A stretch of 64,000 nucleotides of DNA, taken from contig JAECYW010000038.1 of NCBI GenBank assembly GCA_023014335.1, forward strand, positions 1 to 64,000, given 5' to 3'. Each line of letters begins with the position of its first letter. Positions within the stretch are counted from its first letter, which is position 1. The position numbers were made by a program, and so were the translations under genes. Under the pieces are notes generated by a model that saw only the letters and a program-made list of their open reading frames with translations, was not told the origin of the DNA and did not search any database. Shown here piece after piece: positions 1-11,300 of the stretch. The DNA is from Galerina marginata. Taxonomy: Eukaryota; Basidiomycota; Agaricomycetes; Agaricales; Galerinaceae.

Positions 1-1121
1 GCCAATCGAATAGCCAGATGAGGGACCGGTCGATCATGCTGGCGAAGATAGGTGGGTAGATTATGGATTGCCACATGGTTGCAGAGGATAGGATAGATTT
101 GCGGCCGAAGAAGAGGAACAGAAGGGTTGGACTGGGCAAAGGAGTAAGTTAACCAGATGAAAGAATAGCATAGGACTTACGAGGCTTTCATAAGCCCATC
201 GACAATAGGTGCAGCAAGACCCGGAGGGCTCATTGCGGGTGCCAGTGCAATAATACATTGACCTTTTCGTTCAATGCCGGGTGTATGCTGAGGGCAGCAA
301 ATGCTTGGGCGGTCCCTTGGCTGAAGCCGACGTAACTCAGCTTTTGGGCCTTGGTCACTTCGAGGATGTGGTTTATGGAATCGGGAATGTCATGCCACGC
401 AAAATCGTCAATACTGTATTCACTGATGAGAATGAGAGAATGTGTGGTGATAGGAGTACGCGAACCTATAGTCCCAAAATTTAGATGAATTGGGCCCATG
501 ATGTATAGATTTCTTGGAATATTTATTTCCTCTGAAAAGATGGATAATATGAATCAAAACTCCTCGACGCCGTCTTTGAACGAGAAGTACACACCTGTTA
601 TTTCCAAGCCAGACGTCGTAACCTTGCTCGACAAGGACAAATGGCAACGCGCGCTCTGCGTTGGTCAAGCAAACCCAGACCTCGCTGTTCATGAGAAGAC
701 CGTGGTGCAGGTACACTACAGGCTTCCCCGTACTGCTGCCTGGATTTCTCTTCTTCTGGCCGATCTTGGACGGCAGGCGGTGGAGTCCAAGGAGATACCC
801 ATCTTTGGTCAAGACAACATGTTCTTCATGGGTGTATCCATATATGTTACAGAGCTCGCCAAAGTCTCTGGCATTCAGTATGCGGTCTGCTGCCCTCTTT
901 TCTTCGGAGCGGTGCTTTGGTTTCTCTGAGACGCGGTGAAACAGAGCTCTTGAGCGTCGGTAGAACCAATTGATGACTGGTTTCGGTAGAAAGATGATGA
1001 TGATATGCAGAAAAGACTCGAAAGCGAGGAAAGAGAAACCAAAGACGAGTGCGGCGTAGTCTCGAAACGAAATTCGACCTAGTAGGGGGACGCGGGCCAT
1101 GGTGGAAGGAGAAGAAGTCAA
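1..1121 (-). CDS. Steryl-ester/triacylglycerol lipase (AB-hydrolase lipase family), 3' end outside window, frameshifted
   Basis: Membrane-anchored acid-lipase-type hydrolase resembling fungal Tgl1/Yeh steryl ester hydrolases, which release sterols and fatty acids from lipid droplets. Seen: an N-terminal hydrophobic helix (about residues 23-45), then the lipase-associated region (GYTHEEHVVLTKDGYLL, VYLHHGLL), the GNNRG/WDYS region and the nucleophile motif GFSQG. Exons are joined by introns at about 609-548 and 476-426. Coding continues to the left edge with ALAPAMSPPGLAAPIVDGL and FLFFGRKSIL, but the frame breaks near 250-256: after KVNV the next conserved block is one base out of frame and no intron fits. 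The gene is either newly broken or the sequence has a 1-nt error. The start at 1121 is the first in-frame ATG; the ATG at 1100 is an alternative. Confidence 0.85.
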
Positions 1122-1786
1122 AGCCCCAAACTGGGGTTAGGGCTCTATGACGCACTTTGCTTGATTTAGAAATCTATACTATAAGACAGAATGTTTCCCC
1201 ACGCACCATACTGGGCGTCCGGGCGCGTTTTCGGGACGGGTCTGCAGGATTTTCCTGGGGGTCTTCGACAAAAACCGACAGGCAGTGCGAGTTCTATCGA
1301 GCGGTGCGGTTTTTTTTCGGGGAGTGGATTTTTTCTAGACGGTGCGAGGGTTGGAAGTCGACCGTTTTTTGGCGGGAGATCGATCATTGATGGCATTTTC
1401 TCAAAATGTACGCCTGTGGAGACTTTCTAATAAAATAATGTGACGACTTTGTCACAAGTGCTCTTCAACTTTCAAGCAAACTATGGACAGTATAGGTGAA
1501 CCATAAATTTTCTTTCAAAGTCATATGCACTACAGTATTTAGAGAGTGGCTATCAGATCTGAATAGTAGGTTATCTCTATGTTTGGGAGACAATCAGGTT
1601 TTGGAAGTCCTGACTCCTGTAAGGGAGCGTGCGAAGCACGCGACCGCGCTAGTCATACATAGACCTGCTTTACAAAGATCGTGAAAGGCTTTGCCTTGTC
1701 ATTTCTTCCGCAAATGCCAAAAAACTACTTGCTATCGAAAGCCCTATCGAGGACTCTTTGAGTCGGGTCAGCAACCAAGGGTTCCG
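1122..1786. other. Intergenic, no gene seen
   Basis: Between the lipase start and the 3' end of the IMPACT gene. Short ORFs here have no family pattern. It presumably holds the lipase promoter and the IMPACT 3' UTR. Confidence 0.5.
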
Positions 1787-2408
1787 TCATTTTTTCTTCG
1801 TCGTACCCGCCTTGCTCGACGTGGTTGCCTTTTCTTTCACGAATTCTCCCCTGCGGAGCGCCTCTTTCGCAACGCTTGAAATCATCTTCCACCTATCAGA
1901 TCCAAGCTTAACACCTCCATACCACCTCGACACAACAATCACAACATTGTCGCAGTCTGACATTTGGAGGAGGCGAGAGAGACGCTCGCCGCTGCCATTT
2001 TTGCCACCATCGTTTTGTCCGGCAAGCCTGCTCGAAGGATTGGACGTGTCCGCGACGACGCGCCATGCGTACATGCAGTGGGTTGCCCGTTTCAATGTCG
2101 GGAGAGTGGCAAGGTGGTTAATGAAGCGGGGTAGGGCCGTAGACGTCGGCAGTGTGGATGCATGTGCAAGGAAAATGGATTTGCGTTGGATCGCACGGTC
2201 AGAAGCATATATCGGGTACTCCCATTGAGCTGCGAAGTGGATAATGCAATCAGCAAAGTTGAATCCGGTGATTTGGTCGTTGCGTACCGTCTTCCGAACC
2301 TCCATTATTCGCTCGCAATGCAGTCCGAGAGGTAGAGAATTTCCTGTTAGCAAGCTGCGCATTTTGAACAACACGCTCGGGCGATATTCGAAGCCTCCGA
2401 TCAACCAT
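1787..2408 (-). CDS. IMPACT/UPF0029 (YigZ-like) domain protein
   Basis: Short IMPACT-family protein. The family includes Yih1/IMPACT, which bind Gcn1 and restrain Gcn2, and bacterial YigZ. Exon 1 (2408..2288) encodes MVDRRLRISPERVVQ; a 58-nt intron (2287..2230, GTACGC...TTCGCAG with a CTGAT branch site) restores frame into AQWEYPIYASDRAIQRKSIF. The conserved core follows: AYAWRV-like CMYAWRVV, the GSGERLSRLL segment and the strongly conserved VVIVVSRWYGGVKLG, then a Lys-rich tail. There is no RWD domain upstream, so it resembles the stand-alone UPF0029 domain more than full Yih1. It is divergent from the deaminase gene. A direct role in Gcn2 control is only inferred from family. Confidence 0.8.
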
Positions 2409-2824
2409 AAGTAAGCTCTAACAAGAATTGTTAGCTACAGTGCAGCCAGCAAATCGTGAAATGCCATGTGTCTTGATTGCGGAAGCGTCAGAGGCTGTCG
2501 AGACTCGAGTGCTAAGTCAGTGCTAAGAAAGGAGACAAAGCTATTTGTGCTTGATGCGGTCCGAAGAAGGGCTGGCACGTTGCTCCGAAGCTGGTGAGCA
2601 ACTCATGCAACCCTGTCAGATGCCTCCACCTACTATGACGGAAACCTGCTATTGTGCAGAATGTGGAACTCTCCTATTTTGATTCATTCTCCCTTTGGCC
2701 AGTGGCAAACTGAGTCAGGCCCCGGTGGGCTATTCACAAAGTTGCAGTATCATGAATCCCTTCGTGACACCACTCCTTTTCCACTTGTCTGGTCTACCAT
2801 ATTCCAGTTGCTTATCGTGAAATT
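2409..2824. promoter_or_regulatory. Divergent intergenic region between IMPACT gene and deaminase
   Basis: 416 bp between two divergent starts, so it must contain both promoters. No confident TATA or operator was recognised. Confidence 0.4.
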
Positions 2825-4185
2825 ATGCGTCTGTCCATCCGTTTTCCTACGGCGCCTGTGAATTGACCTAGTCCTTGATTTTGATAGGTCTTATCATTCG
2901 TGAGGATTCTCGCTCAGTTGGGGACTACATTGCGAACTACGTCTGCAAAAGGTCTATCTGGGCTATGTCTCTGTCTACGGAAGCTGACATTTGGGCTAAA
3001 GGATCAATGAGTTCGCTCCGACCCCCAGCAGACCCTTCGTGCTAGGCCTACCTACAGGGTCGTCACCTATACCTACCTACAAAGCGCTCATCGCCATGGT
3101 CAAGGAAAAGAAGCTGTCGTAAGTATTCTTTAAAACTAATGTGACTAAAGTTAACATGATGCCTAGCTTCAAGAACGTTGTCACTTTCAACATGGACGAA
3201 TACGTAGGACTGCCGCGCGACCACCCAGAATCCTATCACACCTTTATGTTCCGTGAATTCTTTTCGCACAGTGGGTGTCAGTCCTTCTTGTTTAACCGCC
3301 ATATTCATTCTTGAGGATTGGTATAGTCGACATACCTCCTTCCCAAGTCAACATTCTTGACGGTAATGCTGTTGACCTCGTCGCCGAATGCAAGGCGTAT
3401 GAAGAGCGTATCAAGCAATTTGGCGGGATTGAGCTGTTCTTGGGTGGGATCGGCGAGGACGGTCACATTGCTTTCAATGTAAGATTTTAATTTCTGATTT
3501 GGCCTTGCTGACCTAGTCTACAGGAACCTGGTCAGAAGAGTTACTTTGTTAGAGAAGAAACACTGACCACCACATGGTGATTACATCCAGGGTCTTCCCT
3601 CGCGTCCAGGACGAGAATCAAGACTCTCGCATATGACACCATCTTGGCCAACGCTCGCTTCTTCAACAATGATATATCTGCTGTCCCTCGTATGGCGCTC
3701 ACCGTTGGTGTGGCCACTGTTCTTGACGCACGAGAAGTTGTTGTCATTGTGACCGGACAAAGGAAGGCGTTGGCGCTGAGCAAGGCGATCGGTAGGTTTT
3801 TGAAAGGTATTGGAAAACTTCATATCTGATCACAAGCACCTTACTGTCAGAGGAGGGCGTGAACCATCTGGTAAATATGGCAGACCCCATTGTCTACCCT
3901 TATTTATCTTATCTCCCTTAGTGGACATTGTCTGCGCTTCAACTTCACCCCTGGGCACTTATCGTCGTAGATGAAGATGCAACAGCAGGTAAGCCGCTGG
4001 CAGTTACACACATCACTCTATTCTACAGCTAAAGATGCAAATTCAAAGAACTCCACGTGAAAACTGTCAAGTACTTCAAGTCGATCGAACGCGTGCAGGA
4101 TGAAGTCGAACGCACCCAGGCCGAACTCAAGGCAAAGGGCAAACTGGCAGAACAGCAGCAGCAGCAAGTTGGCAGCTTAGAATAA
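2825..4185 (+). CDS. NAG1: Glucosamine-6-phosphate deaminase (NagB family)
   Basis: Converts glucosamine-6-phosphate to fructose-6-phosphate and ammonia in amino-sugar/chitin catabolism. Seen: [20 protein letters not shown] at the start, [18 protein letters not shown] (catalytic Asp region), [20 protein letters not shown] (catalytic Asp/His/Glu), [14 protein letters not shown] and [13 protein letters not shown]. It has at least eight introns. The first coding exon is only ATGC (2825-2828), joined over 2829..2887, which gives the family-typical MRLIIRE start. A 7-nt exon (3524-3530, GAACCTG) lies between introns 3479..3523 and 3531..3590 and supplies the EPG of the active-site loop. The C-terminus has a Gln run before the stop at 4183. 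The function is secure; the gene symbol is the common fungal one. Confidence 0.92.
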
Positions 4186-4398
4186 ATGATCAGTGCCCGC
4201 CAACGTACCATTACCAAGTAGAGCAGTCATTGTCTACTATGTATAATTTATCTATGTGAACTCTCAAAAATTCAATAAATGAAAAAGAAAATTTGCTCAC
4301 ACCTGGAGTCAAACCCAGACATCACAACTTGGTCTACAGTCTCTTTCCCGAGAATTTGTGGACAACACTGCTTTGGAAGGCAATGAAAATAAAACTGA

Positions 4399-4506
4399 GG
4401 TGCTACCAGGGTTCGAACCTGGGTTTCAGGAAATCAAGTAAGCGACGGTCTGCACTGGGCACTATAACTTCAAAATCCTGAGTGATAACCACTACACTAT
4501 AGCACC
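4399..4506 (-). tRNA. tRNA-Gln(TTG): tRNA-Gln (anticodon TTG) with a 37-nt intron
   Basis: The acceptor stem is perfect (GGTGCTA with TAGCACC), the D arm contains AGTGGTTA, the anticodon stem is CAGGA/TCCTG and the T arm is CCAGG-TTCGAAC-CCTGG. The anticodon TTG is at 4473..4471. The intron (4469..4433) lies one base 3' of the anticodon, the standard nuclear tRNA intron position. T-rich runs follow just past the 3' end, as expected for Pol III termination. CCA is not encoded. Confidence 0.93.
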
Positions 4507-4934
4507 GCAATGCGGAAACTTGGATTTAAGTCGCTGTGAGGACAACAACGTTACAACGTCACATAATCGAAGGCTTGTTATGTGCTTTGCATTTAGGAAG
4601 GACTTGATTTCAATTTTATTGATTATATACCTGCGATATCCTATCCTTCACTGCTACCACACTGCTGTGGGCATCTGTTCTCCATTACATAGAATGGTGT
4701 GAGACTAATGGAACAGCTACCAACTTGAACCTGATAAACGGCCTACTTGCGACTGAACCTAGACCCGATAATTTGTCCCCTTTCTATCTGTTTAGGAGAA
4801 ACTTGGGACGACCACTCCCAGTTGCTCCCGTTCTCCGTCAGGTCCAGATTTTTGCGGATTTGAGGCCAGAAACCGACAATTTCCTGTCTGTCTGCGGCGG
4901 GTTTGACAACTCGGAAGGCCAAAATTTGGCCGTA
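4507..4934. other. Intergenic, no gene seen
   Basis: Contains the upstream flank of the tRNA and the 3' UTR of the TFIIIA gene. Small ORFs show no family pattern. Confidence 0.5.
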
Positions 4935-6621
4935 TTAAAGTTGAACCAACTTCTTTTGTCGCTTTGCCCAAATATCTAGCGTCTCTTTCAATACAGCTAT
5001 ATCGTGACATGCGTGGAGATGACGCCTCAAATCGTAGGCACGACTGAACACATAGTCGCATGGCTGAGGAATGATAGTAGACTCTGTGATGTTGTCTGTC
5101 GACCTTTCCCCGGTAAAATCCTGTACATTGGGGAAGGGACAACGCAGTGCCTTTGCGTCATTCAGGCGAGCTTCCGAACGTTTGGCGTATGCATACCCAG
5201 TGATGGCGTCGATATCAAAGGTAGGCTCCCGAGATTCACCTTCAGATAAATCTTCTTCATTTTGTTCTGGCTGAGGAAGGCCAGATGAATGGCATTTTTC
5301 CAAGTGACGTTGGAGAAGGTGTTTATAGCCAAACGCATTGTTGCAATCTGTATGATGGCAGACATAGTCCCGTTTTCCTAGGTGTGTCACGTTCATGTGG
5401 ATGTTCATGGCTTTTTTCTGTCATAACGATGCATGAGCAAGTATGGGTAGATGAAGCTCGGCAGGAACCCACAGATTTAAAATCTCTATCGCAACCAGCA
5501 ACTTCACATTTCCAATCTCGCCCATGTTCCCCGCCTCTTCTTTTCTTTTTCGCAGGTCTATCGGTTTCGTCGCCAGAATTTATGTCACCCTCAAGTTCCA
5601 ACTCAGCTTGTCGTTGCTCATGTATTTTGAGGTGGGCTCTAAGGTTGCCCTGGTTAGAGAATATTCGACCGGTACATGAGGGATGCCAGCAAGTCGGGGG
5701 ATGGGCAGTTCGAATATGGGACTGTAGGGCAGACCAGGTAGGGAAATATTTGGGTAGAGAATCTTCGCTTGCTAAGCAGTTGACGTGAACACAGGTATAA
5801 CGTTTGTCTAGAAAGAGTTTTTCAGCAATTTATCCAACACATACTTAAAATCTGGTCCACACCGTCATGTGTCTTTTGATGGGTTCGAAGATGCTGATTA
5901 GTATTAAAGGACCTTGCGCAGCCTTCATGGCCACATTGATAGGGCTTGGTTCCCGGGGGAGCGTGTTCCGAGCAAATGTGTGCACGTAGTAAATGGTGTT
6001 TGGAAAATGCCTTGTGACAACCTGTTTCGCTACACTTGGGAGAACTTTTTTGTTATTATTCCAATCAAGAAGTCGGCGAAACTCACCTCATATGGTTTAG
6101 CACCGTCATGCGATGAATGGTGCACTTGCAGATGCTGAGAAGTCCAGAACCGCTTTTCGCAACCAGCTCTTTCACAAGAGAAAGGGCGCGCAGATTCAGG
6201 CAGGTGTGATCGGGCATGCGCATGTAGGTGTGTTTCTCTCAAATAGGACTTTTCGCACTTATCGCACGCAAATGGTCGCTGAAAGTCGTTAAGAATTTTT
6301 TGTCACAAGTATTCAGGAAGAACTTACTTGTCCGGTATGGGAGCGCTCGTGCTCCTCCAAGCGCGAGGGTTTGGTGTAGGCCTTCTCGCAACCTTGAAAA
6401 GTACAGCGGTAACACTTTTTAGTGTTGGCTACGAGCAGGCCGTTGATAATGATAGGTGGGCCGCTTTTTGAGGTGGATGCTAGAAGGTAAGTCGAATCAG
6501 AATCAGAGGGTTCTGGAGCAGGACTCGCAGAAGGGGCAGGGCTTAGGTGCAAGACGAGCGAGTCATTCGGTCTGGTGACCTTGCGCTTCCCAAGAACAGT
6601 TGTCTGATAGGCGTTCTTCAT
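4935..6621 (-). CDS. Transcription factor IIIA-like C2H2 zinc-finger protein
   Basis: Binds the internal control region of 5S rRNA genes and recruits TFIIIC/TFIIIB (family knowledge). The translation shows ten C2H2 fingers over several exons: CYRCTFQGCEKAY, FACDKCEKSY, FSCERAGCEKRF, YECSETGCHKAF, YQCGHEGCARSF, YTCVHVNC, TCWHPSCTGRIF, WKCEVAGCDRDF, YVCHHTDCNNAF, then a spacer of about 55 residues rich in acidic residues and a last finger with CDYVFSRAYDLRRHLHACH. A long spacer before the final finger is a known feature of fungal TFIIIA. The first half has TGEKP-like linkers (SHTGQ, HDGAKP). The start at 6621 (MKNAYQTTVLGKRK) is preferred; an in-frame ATG at 6684 is possible. Confidence is high for a TFIIIA-like protein. 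Confidence 0.85.
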
Positions 6622-7113
6622 GTGCAAAGAGGAACAGTGGAACACTAGACGCGCCGCGACAGTCAACAGTTTGGTCAAGCCCATCGTGATTGGACGGAGG
6701 AATGTGGCTTTGTTTGTCTGAGCCCTTTCACCTCTCTCACCTGCACCACGAAAGATACATCCCCTACATATCTATCAAACTTGGGGCACACTAACGCGAA
6801 ACGCTTCCAATTGTAAAGCATGTTTGCGTTCTTTTTTTTCACAAGGCTCGACCGAGTATGCCTGGTCCGATGCATTTGTCGCGAATTTAACTGTCTAAAC
6901 CAGCGGCGCGAGTTCGTTTGTGATCTTCGACTCTGGCTGACAACAAAATGTGTTCACTTTGAGAATCATTCAAGCCCCAAAGGGACGAGTTCGGTTCTTA
7001 ATAGCCCAATTTGTGTTGGCACTATGTAACGACTTGTCAGCCGCAAGCCTGTATTTTGGACCGCCATTCCTTTGAGCTGTTTGGTGGATTCCATCCCGCT
7101 ATCATACGGAATC
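6622..7113. promoter_or_regulatory. Divergent intergenic region
   Basis: 492 bp between the TFIIIA start and the start of the four-TM gene. It should hold both promoters; a pyrimidine-rich stretch lies near 6832-6840. No specific element is claimed. Confidence 0.4.
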
Positions 7114-8114
7114 ATGGTTCTCAGATTTCAGGTCGTCCGACATCTACTTGGTGGTACGTTTTCCTGGTTTCTGGCAGTCATGAACCCATTGCCTAACCTG
7201 TACTTGCAGTTATTATTGCTTTGACTGCTGTAGTCTCAGTATCACTGGGAGCTATTTTGGCAAAATATTTCCTTCGTCAAGGAATTGCATGGTTGCTTGT
7301 CAGTGTCGAAATATGTAGTATTATTCGGTCAATTTGGTCGTAAGTGGACATTCCTTTTACATCTTCGTTTTACTCATACGTTATTAGGGCCGTTCGAAAA
7401 CCCGTCTTTGCGTCACCTCAACCAGTGGCTTCAGAAGCCATCAGTCTTTTTGTTTTATTTCCCTTCCAACTTAGTGAGTCTGACATACATTCTGATGTCT
7501 AAAGTCTTACCGTTCAAAAGTTATCGTCCTCGTCATGCCTTCTATATCGCCGAAACATGGAGTTCATGCCCTGGAATTTTTGGTGATGAGGGTTTTTGCT
7601 GTAACCAGCTCTGTTCTACGTGTGTTACTTTTCTATAATCAGAAGTGGAAGTTACTAACGCCGTGCAAAAGATTTGACCTACACCGTAGCTCTTATAGCA
7701 GTCGCAGCTTTGACGGTACCTGCTTTTGATGGCGACGTTTGGATGCGCGATATCGATTCAACTCCTTCTCCTTTCCCTCTCCCGATAATTTTTGCATTTT
7801 TTTGTCCCTGTATCGCTCGCCGTTTTTCAGCTACTCGACAGCTTGTCTCCCAACCTACGCCGCATGAGCCGCCTCCGACCGTATGTCTCCCAAGCTGTCA
7901 ACCCAATTGTTGCTTTCACGGGGACTTGTCGTTTGGTCCCAAGCCGACGATAGCCCAAACAGAAAACAATCCGAACGCCAGTTTGGAGCATCCACCAAAG
8001 GAACCCGAATTGATGCGCAAACCACCGATTTTGCCCCATACTCTGGTCAGGGTTCCCAACGCTGCGGAAAGGAGGGCATCTATATACCTTGCACTTCCTA
8101 TCAGAGGTTTATGA
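7114..8114 (+). CDS. Unknown membrane protein with four predicted TM helices
   Basis: Not recognised. Splicing by eye gives one frame: ATG at 7114 (MVLRFQVVRHLLG), an intron after GGTG, then helix VIIALTAVVSVSLGAILA, helix WLLVSVEICSII, helix AISLFVLFPFQLIVLVM, helix HLTYTVALIAVAALTVPA, then a Pro-rich hydrophilic tail of about 120 residues ending PIRGL at 8114. One intron carries a textbook TACTAAC branch site just before its acceptor (about 7653-7659). The tail has CPCIARRF and PSCQPNC cysteine clusters. The even hydrophobic spacing supports a real gene, but exon edges are uncertain and no function is proposed. Confidence 0.5.
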
Positions 8115-8192
8115 CCGACAAGCGATATGCCGGTGTACTTTTGCACTAAGTAGTAGAGATGATTAAACACATGACGAGATGGCGTGACGCAA

Positions 8193-8233
8193 CGACGCGA
8201 ATGATAACGGCGTGACTGAGCGCGTAGCGCGTC
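8193..8233. promoter_or_regulatory. Cluster of CGCG cores (MCB-like) upstream of the Spt21/Ams2-like gene
   Basis: ACGCGA (8195-8200), CGCGTA (8221-8226) and GCGCGT (8227-8232) lie 120-160 bp before the start at 8353. They resemble MluI cell-cycle box cores bound by MBF in fungi. Binding here is inference only. Confidence 0.3.
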
Positions 8234-8352
8234 AGGATTAGTCAGCGATGACATTGACCGAAAAATCAACAAGCCTGTTTGACGAGCACCAGGTCGGTTG
8301 ACACGACCACGGTTCAAACATTCGACCTGGACTCTTCTTGCCCTCCCCCCCC

Positions 8353-11300
8353 ATGTCGTCCGAAAGGAAAACTCATCTTCGCGTCCTCTATACTATCAAT
8401 GCATCTCCTCAGTACATTCTTGCCAAGTCCCACACCCGAGTTACTGTGTCTGTAATTTCACCCGGTGAAGACAGTGGCAGTCGGGTTACCCCCGACGCTT
8501 CAAATTCCCAGCTTCTCTATGCCAATGTTTTGCTTAAAACTTGCCTCAACACGATTCGTCGGTCAAGCCCGGAGCTGACCCACGACAGCAACCGTGACTT
8601 CTCAATATATGTTCTCGACCCCCTGGAGTCCAACTCGGCCCCTGCACCTGTGCAAATATCTAACACAGATGGAAGTTCTTCGTCTTCAAACAACGGTGCG
8701 CCTGGCACAGAGCAACCCAGAGGGGTCGCCGTCGGTCTGGGGCTAATGTCGTGGGCGTTGGCGGCTGATGACAGCGACGCCATGACGGTAGTTGGGACTT
8801 TGGTGAAACAAACAAATGGTCAAGAGGCATTAGAAGTTATTTTTGCTCTCCGCGAGGTGAGTGTAGGCGCTTGCTTCGTAATCTAGTCAGCTCACGGACG
8901 TGCAGACAATCGCAATGCAAAAGCCGACGTGGAGTATTCAACCAGGGTCATCTCAGCCACCAAGTTCTCAAGAAAGTGTAGTTTCTGCCGTTGATGTAAT
9001 GCAGTATCTTCCGTCCAGCCAGGCGAGTCTTTCGGCCTCTAGGATTGTCATTGGTATTAACTTAACAGCATTCCTCATCATCCTCATATCACACTCAGTC
9101 ATCGGCATCAACTTCAGTTCAGACTCGGTCATCTACAGCGGACCCGACACGAGAAACTCTTGCTTCCATCCAAATGCGAACAAAGACGAAGGTCAAACCG
9201 CCTAAACCTCCGAAACCCGTCAGGCAGTCGAATATTCCTGTAACTGAATCCGACAAGTTGATGAATGCGGACACGTATATCGGGCCCTTAAAGAAGAAAG
9301 GCAGGCCAAAGACTGCGGGCGTCGAGTCTAAGCCTGCCACTATTCGGACCAATGCCCAAGCGTCCGGCTCACGTTCAGTCTCTGCGAACTCTTCAAGCCA
9401 GCCGAAAGAGTTTATCATTATTGACGGCTCTGATAGCGATGCTGCTACAACGCCAACGACTGCAACATTTTCGACGTCGACCCACCCTAACCAACCCACT
9501 CAAGGTCAAGCCAAAAAGAAACGCACCACGCAACATCCGAAATCCGCACCCTTCACCACTGAGCCTCTCGTTAGGCGAATACCAAATCCCGAGTCTACCA
9601 TATCTCAGGTCGAAGTTAAGGTCGAACAACGGGAGGAACCTAACCTCCTTGATATACTCACTTATTTGTCCGCTGCTTCCTCATCGGAGCCTAGTCCACA
9701 GAACACAGCTCTCCTTGCGGCACTAAGCACAATCGACTCGGCAGACTCTAAAGGGGCTTCACTTGAAGCAAATGCACCTAACCCAGTTCTCATCTCTGCT
9801 CTCAAACAGCTTCTTTCAGTCTACGCACAACAACCTAGTAACCCTGAAACTGTACGCCCTGCGCCTACGAATCTTGTAAACCCTGAACCGACGAAAACCC
9901 ACCGTCATTCGTCATCCATTTCACAGGACGACGGTATCGTTATTCTTGACAAGGAGAACGTTAATCCCATAGCATACCGGAAACGAGCAGGCAAGGACCC
10001 TCAGCCGCTCAAGCTCTTAGATACTTCACCTACTCCTGTGTCATCATCGGCCATTATTTCCGCAACACAAAGTTCTCATCAAGACCGACATATTCAGAGC
10101 CTGGGTCCAAGCGCCCGTTCGAATGAAACCCCTTCAACGAGACCTTCATTCAATGAGCCAGTTCTTGGTTCCAGTTCAGGGAAGATTGTGCGAAAGCGCA
10201 CTCTGAGCGACTTTATGGATGAGAGGGAGAACGGTAGGAGCAAAGGGAAGGGCAAAGAACGTGAACGGATAGAAAAACGGGACGGCCATCGACATGCTCA
10301 TTTGCAACGCGTCCCCAAGACACCTGCGGCTGATGCTCTACGACATTATCCAAGACTATTGAATTTTAACCAGCCTCGGACAGAGCAGCCTTCTAGTTAC
10401 TATCGGGAGCCACTAGAATGCATGACTATGACCTCCCCTGCCCGAGCAAAGTCAAATTTGGACGAAAAACCAGTAGAACGAGACGACCTTTTGGCTTCCG
10501 GTTCCGGATCGCAATCTTCCAGCAGTAAATCACAATCATCGTCCCCTGCTCGGCTTCCTAGGGTATCAGCGTCGTCTCCGGTTCGTAGACCACAACATGA
10601 AGCCCGCAAGAAATATGTGGTCCCGGAATGGGCACGGACGAGTACCTCTATGCAACCAAGACTTTCCGAAGAGGCTCAACGAGCATTAGAAGAAGCCGAG
10701 GAGAGGAAAAAGCAGGAAAGAAGCGCAGCGAGGAAGAAACTGCCTTCTATGCAGGCGAAATTGAAAAACAACAACGCGGGTGCTTTATCTAAGACTGACG
10801 CCAGGGATAATCACCTAGTCAAGCCCCTTGCTCCTCCACCCCCTCCTAAATTTGATGCTCCAAGAGCGCCTGTCACTGCCAATAGTGACCGTCCAATGAT
10901 CGCTGCGGCCGACATCGCTTTCCCTTTCATCTCGTCAACACGATCATTATCGCCGCCACCTCAACCAAATGTAATACCAAAAACCCCCAAGACGCCTTGC
11001 AGGGATCGACAACTACCTCGAGCGACGCCAGGAGGCCAAAATGACTCTTTATTTACACCGGTCATGGGAAGTGGCAGTCTCTTTGGCAGTGCTCATTCTC
11101 ATTCCCTTCGAACCCCGATATTGCCCTCCGTGTTAACGTCTCCGCTCGGAAATCGCAAGAAAGCAAAGCTATCACCGACAAGATCGTCTCTTACTGGGAA
11201 GCAATTTTCCTTATTTGGCTCTTGGGCTAGTAGTTCATCGGCCCCAACTTCCTCAGATTCGAAAAACATGGAGGAGGAAACCCCTAGTAAATCACTTGGT

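Noticed and set aside
4300..4350. tRNA-like T arm on the minus strand (CTGGG-TTTGACT-CCAGG near the functional tRNA-Gln)
   Set aside because: Stem pairing is imperfect and no matching acceptor, D or anticodon arms are found upstream; at most a tRNA relic.
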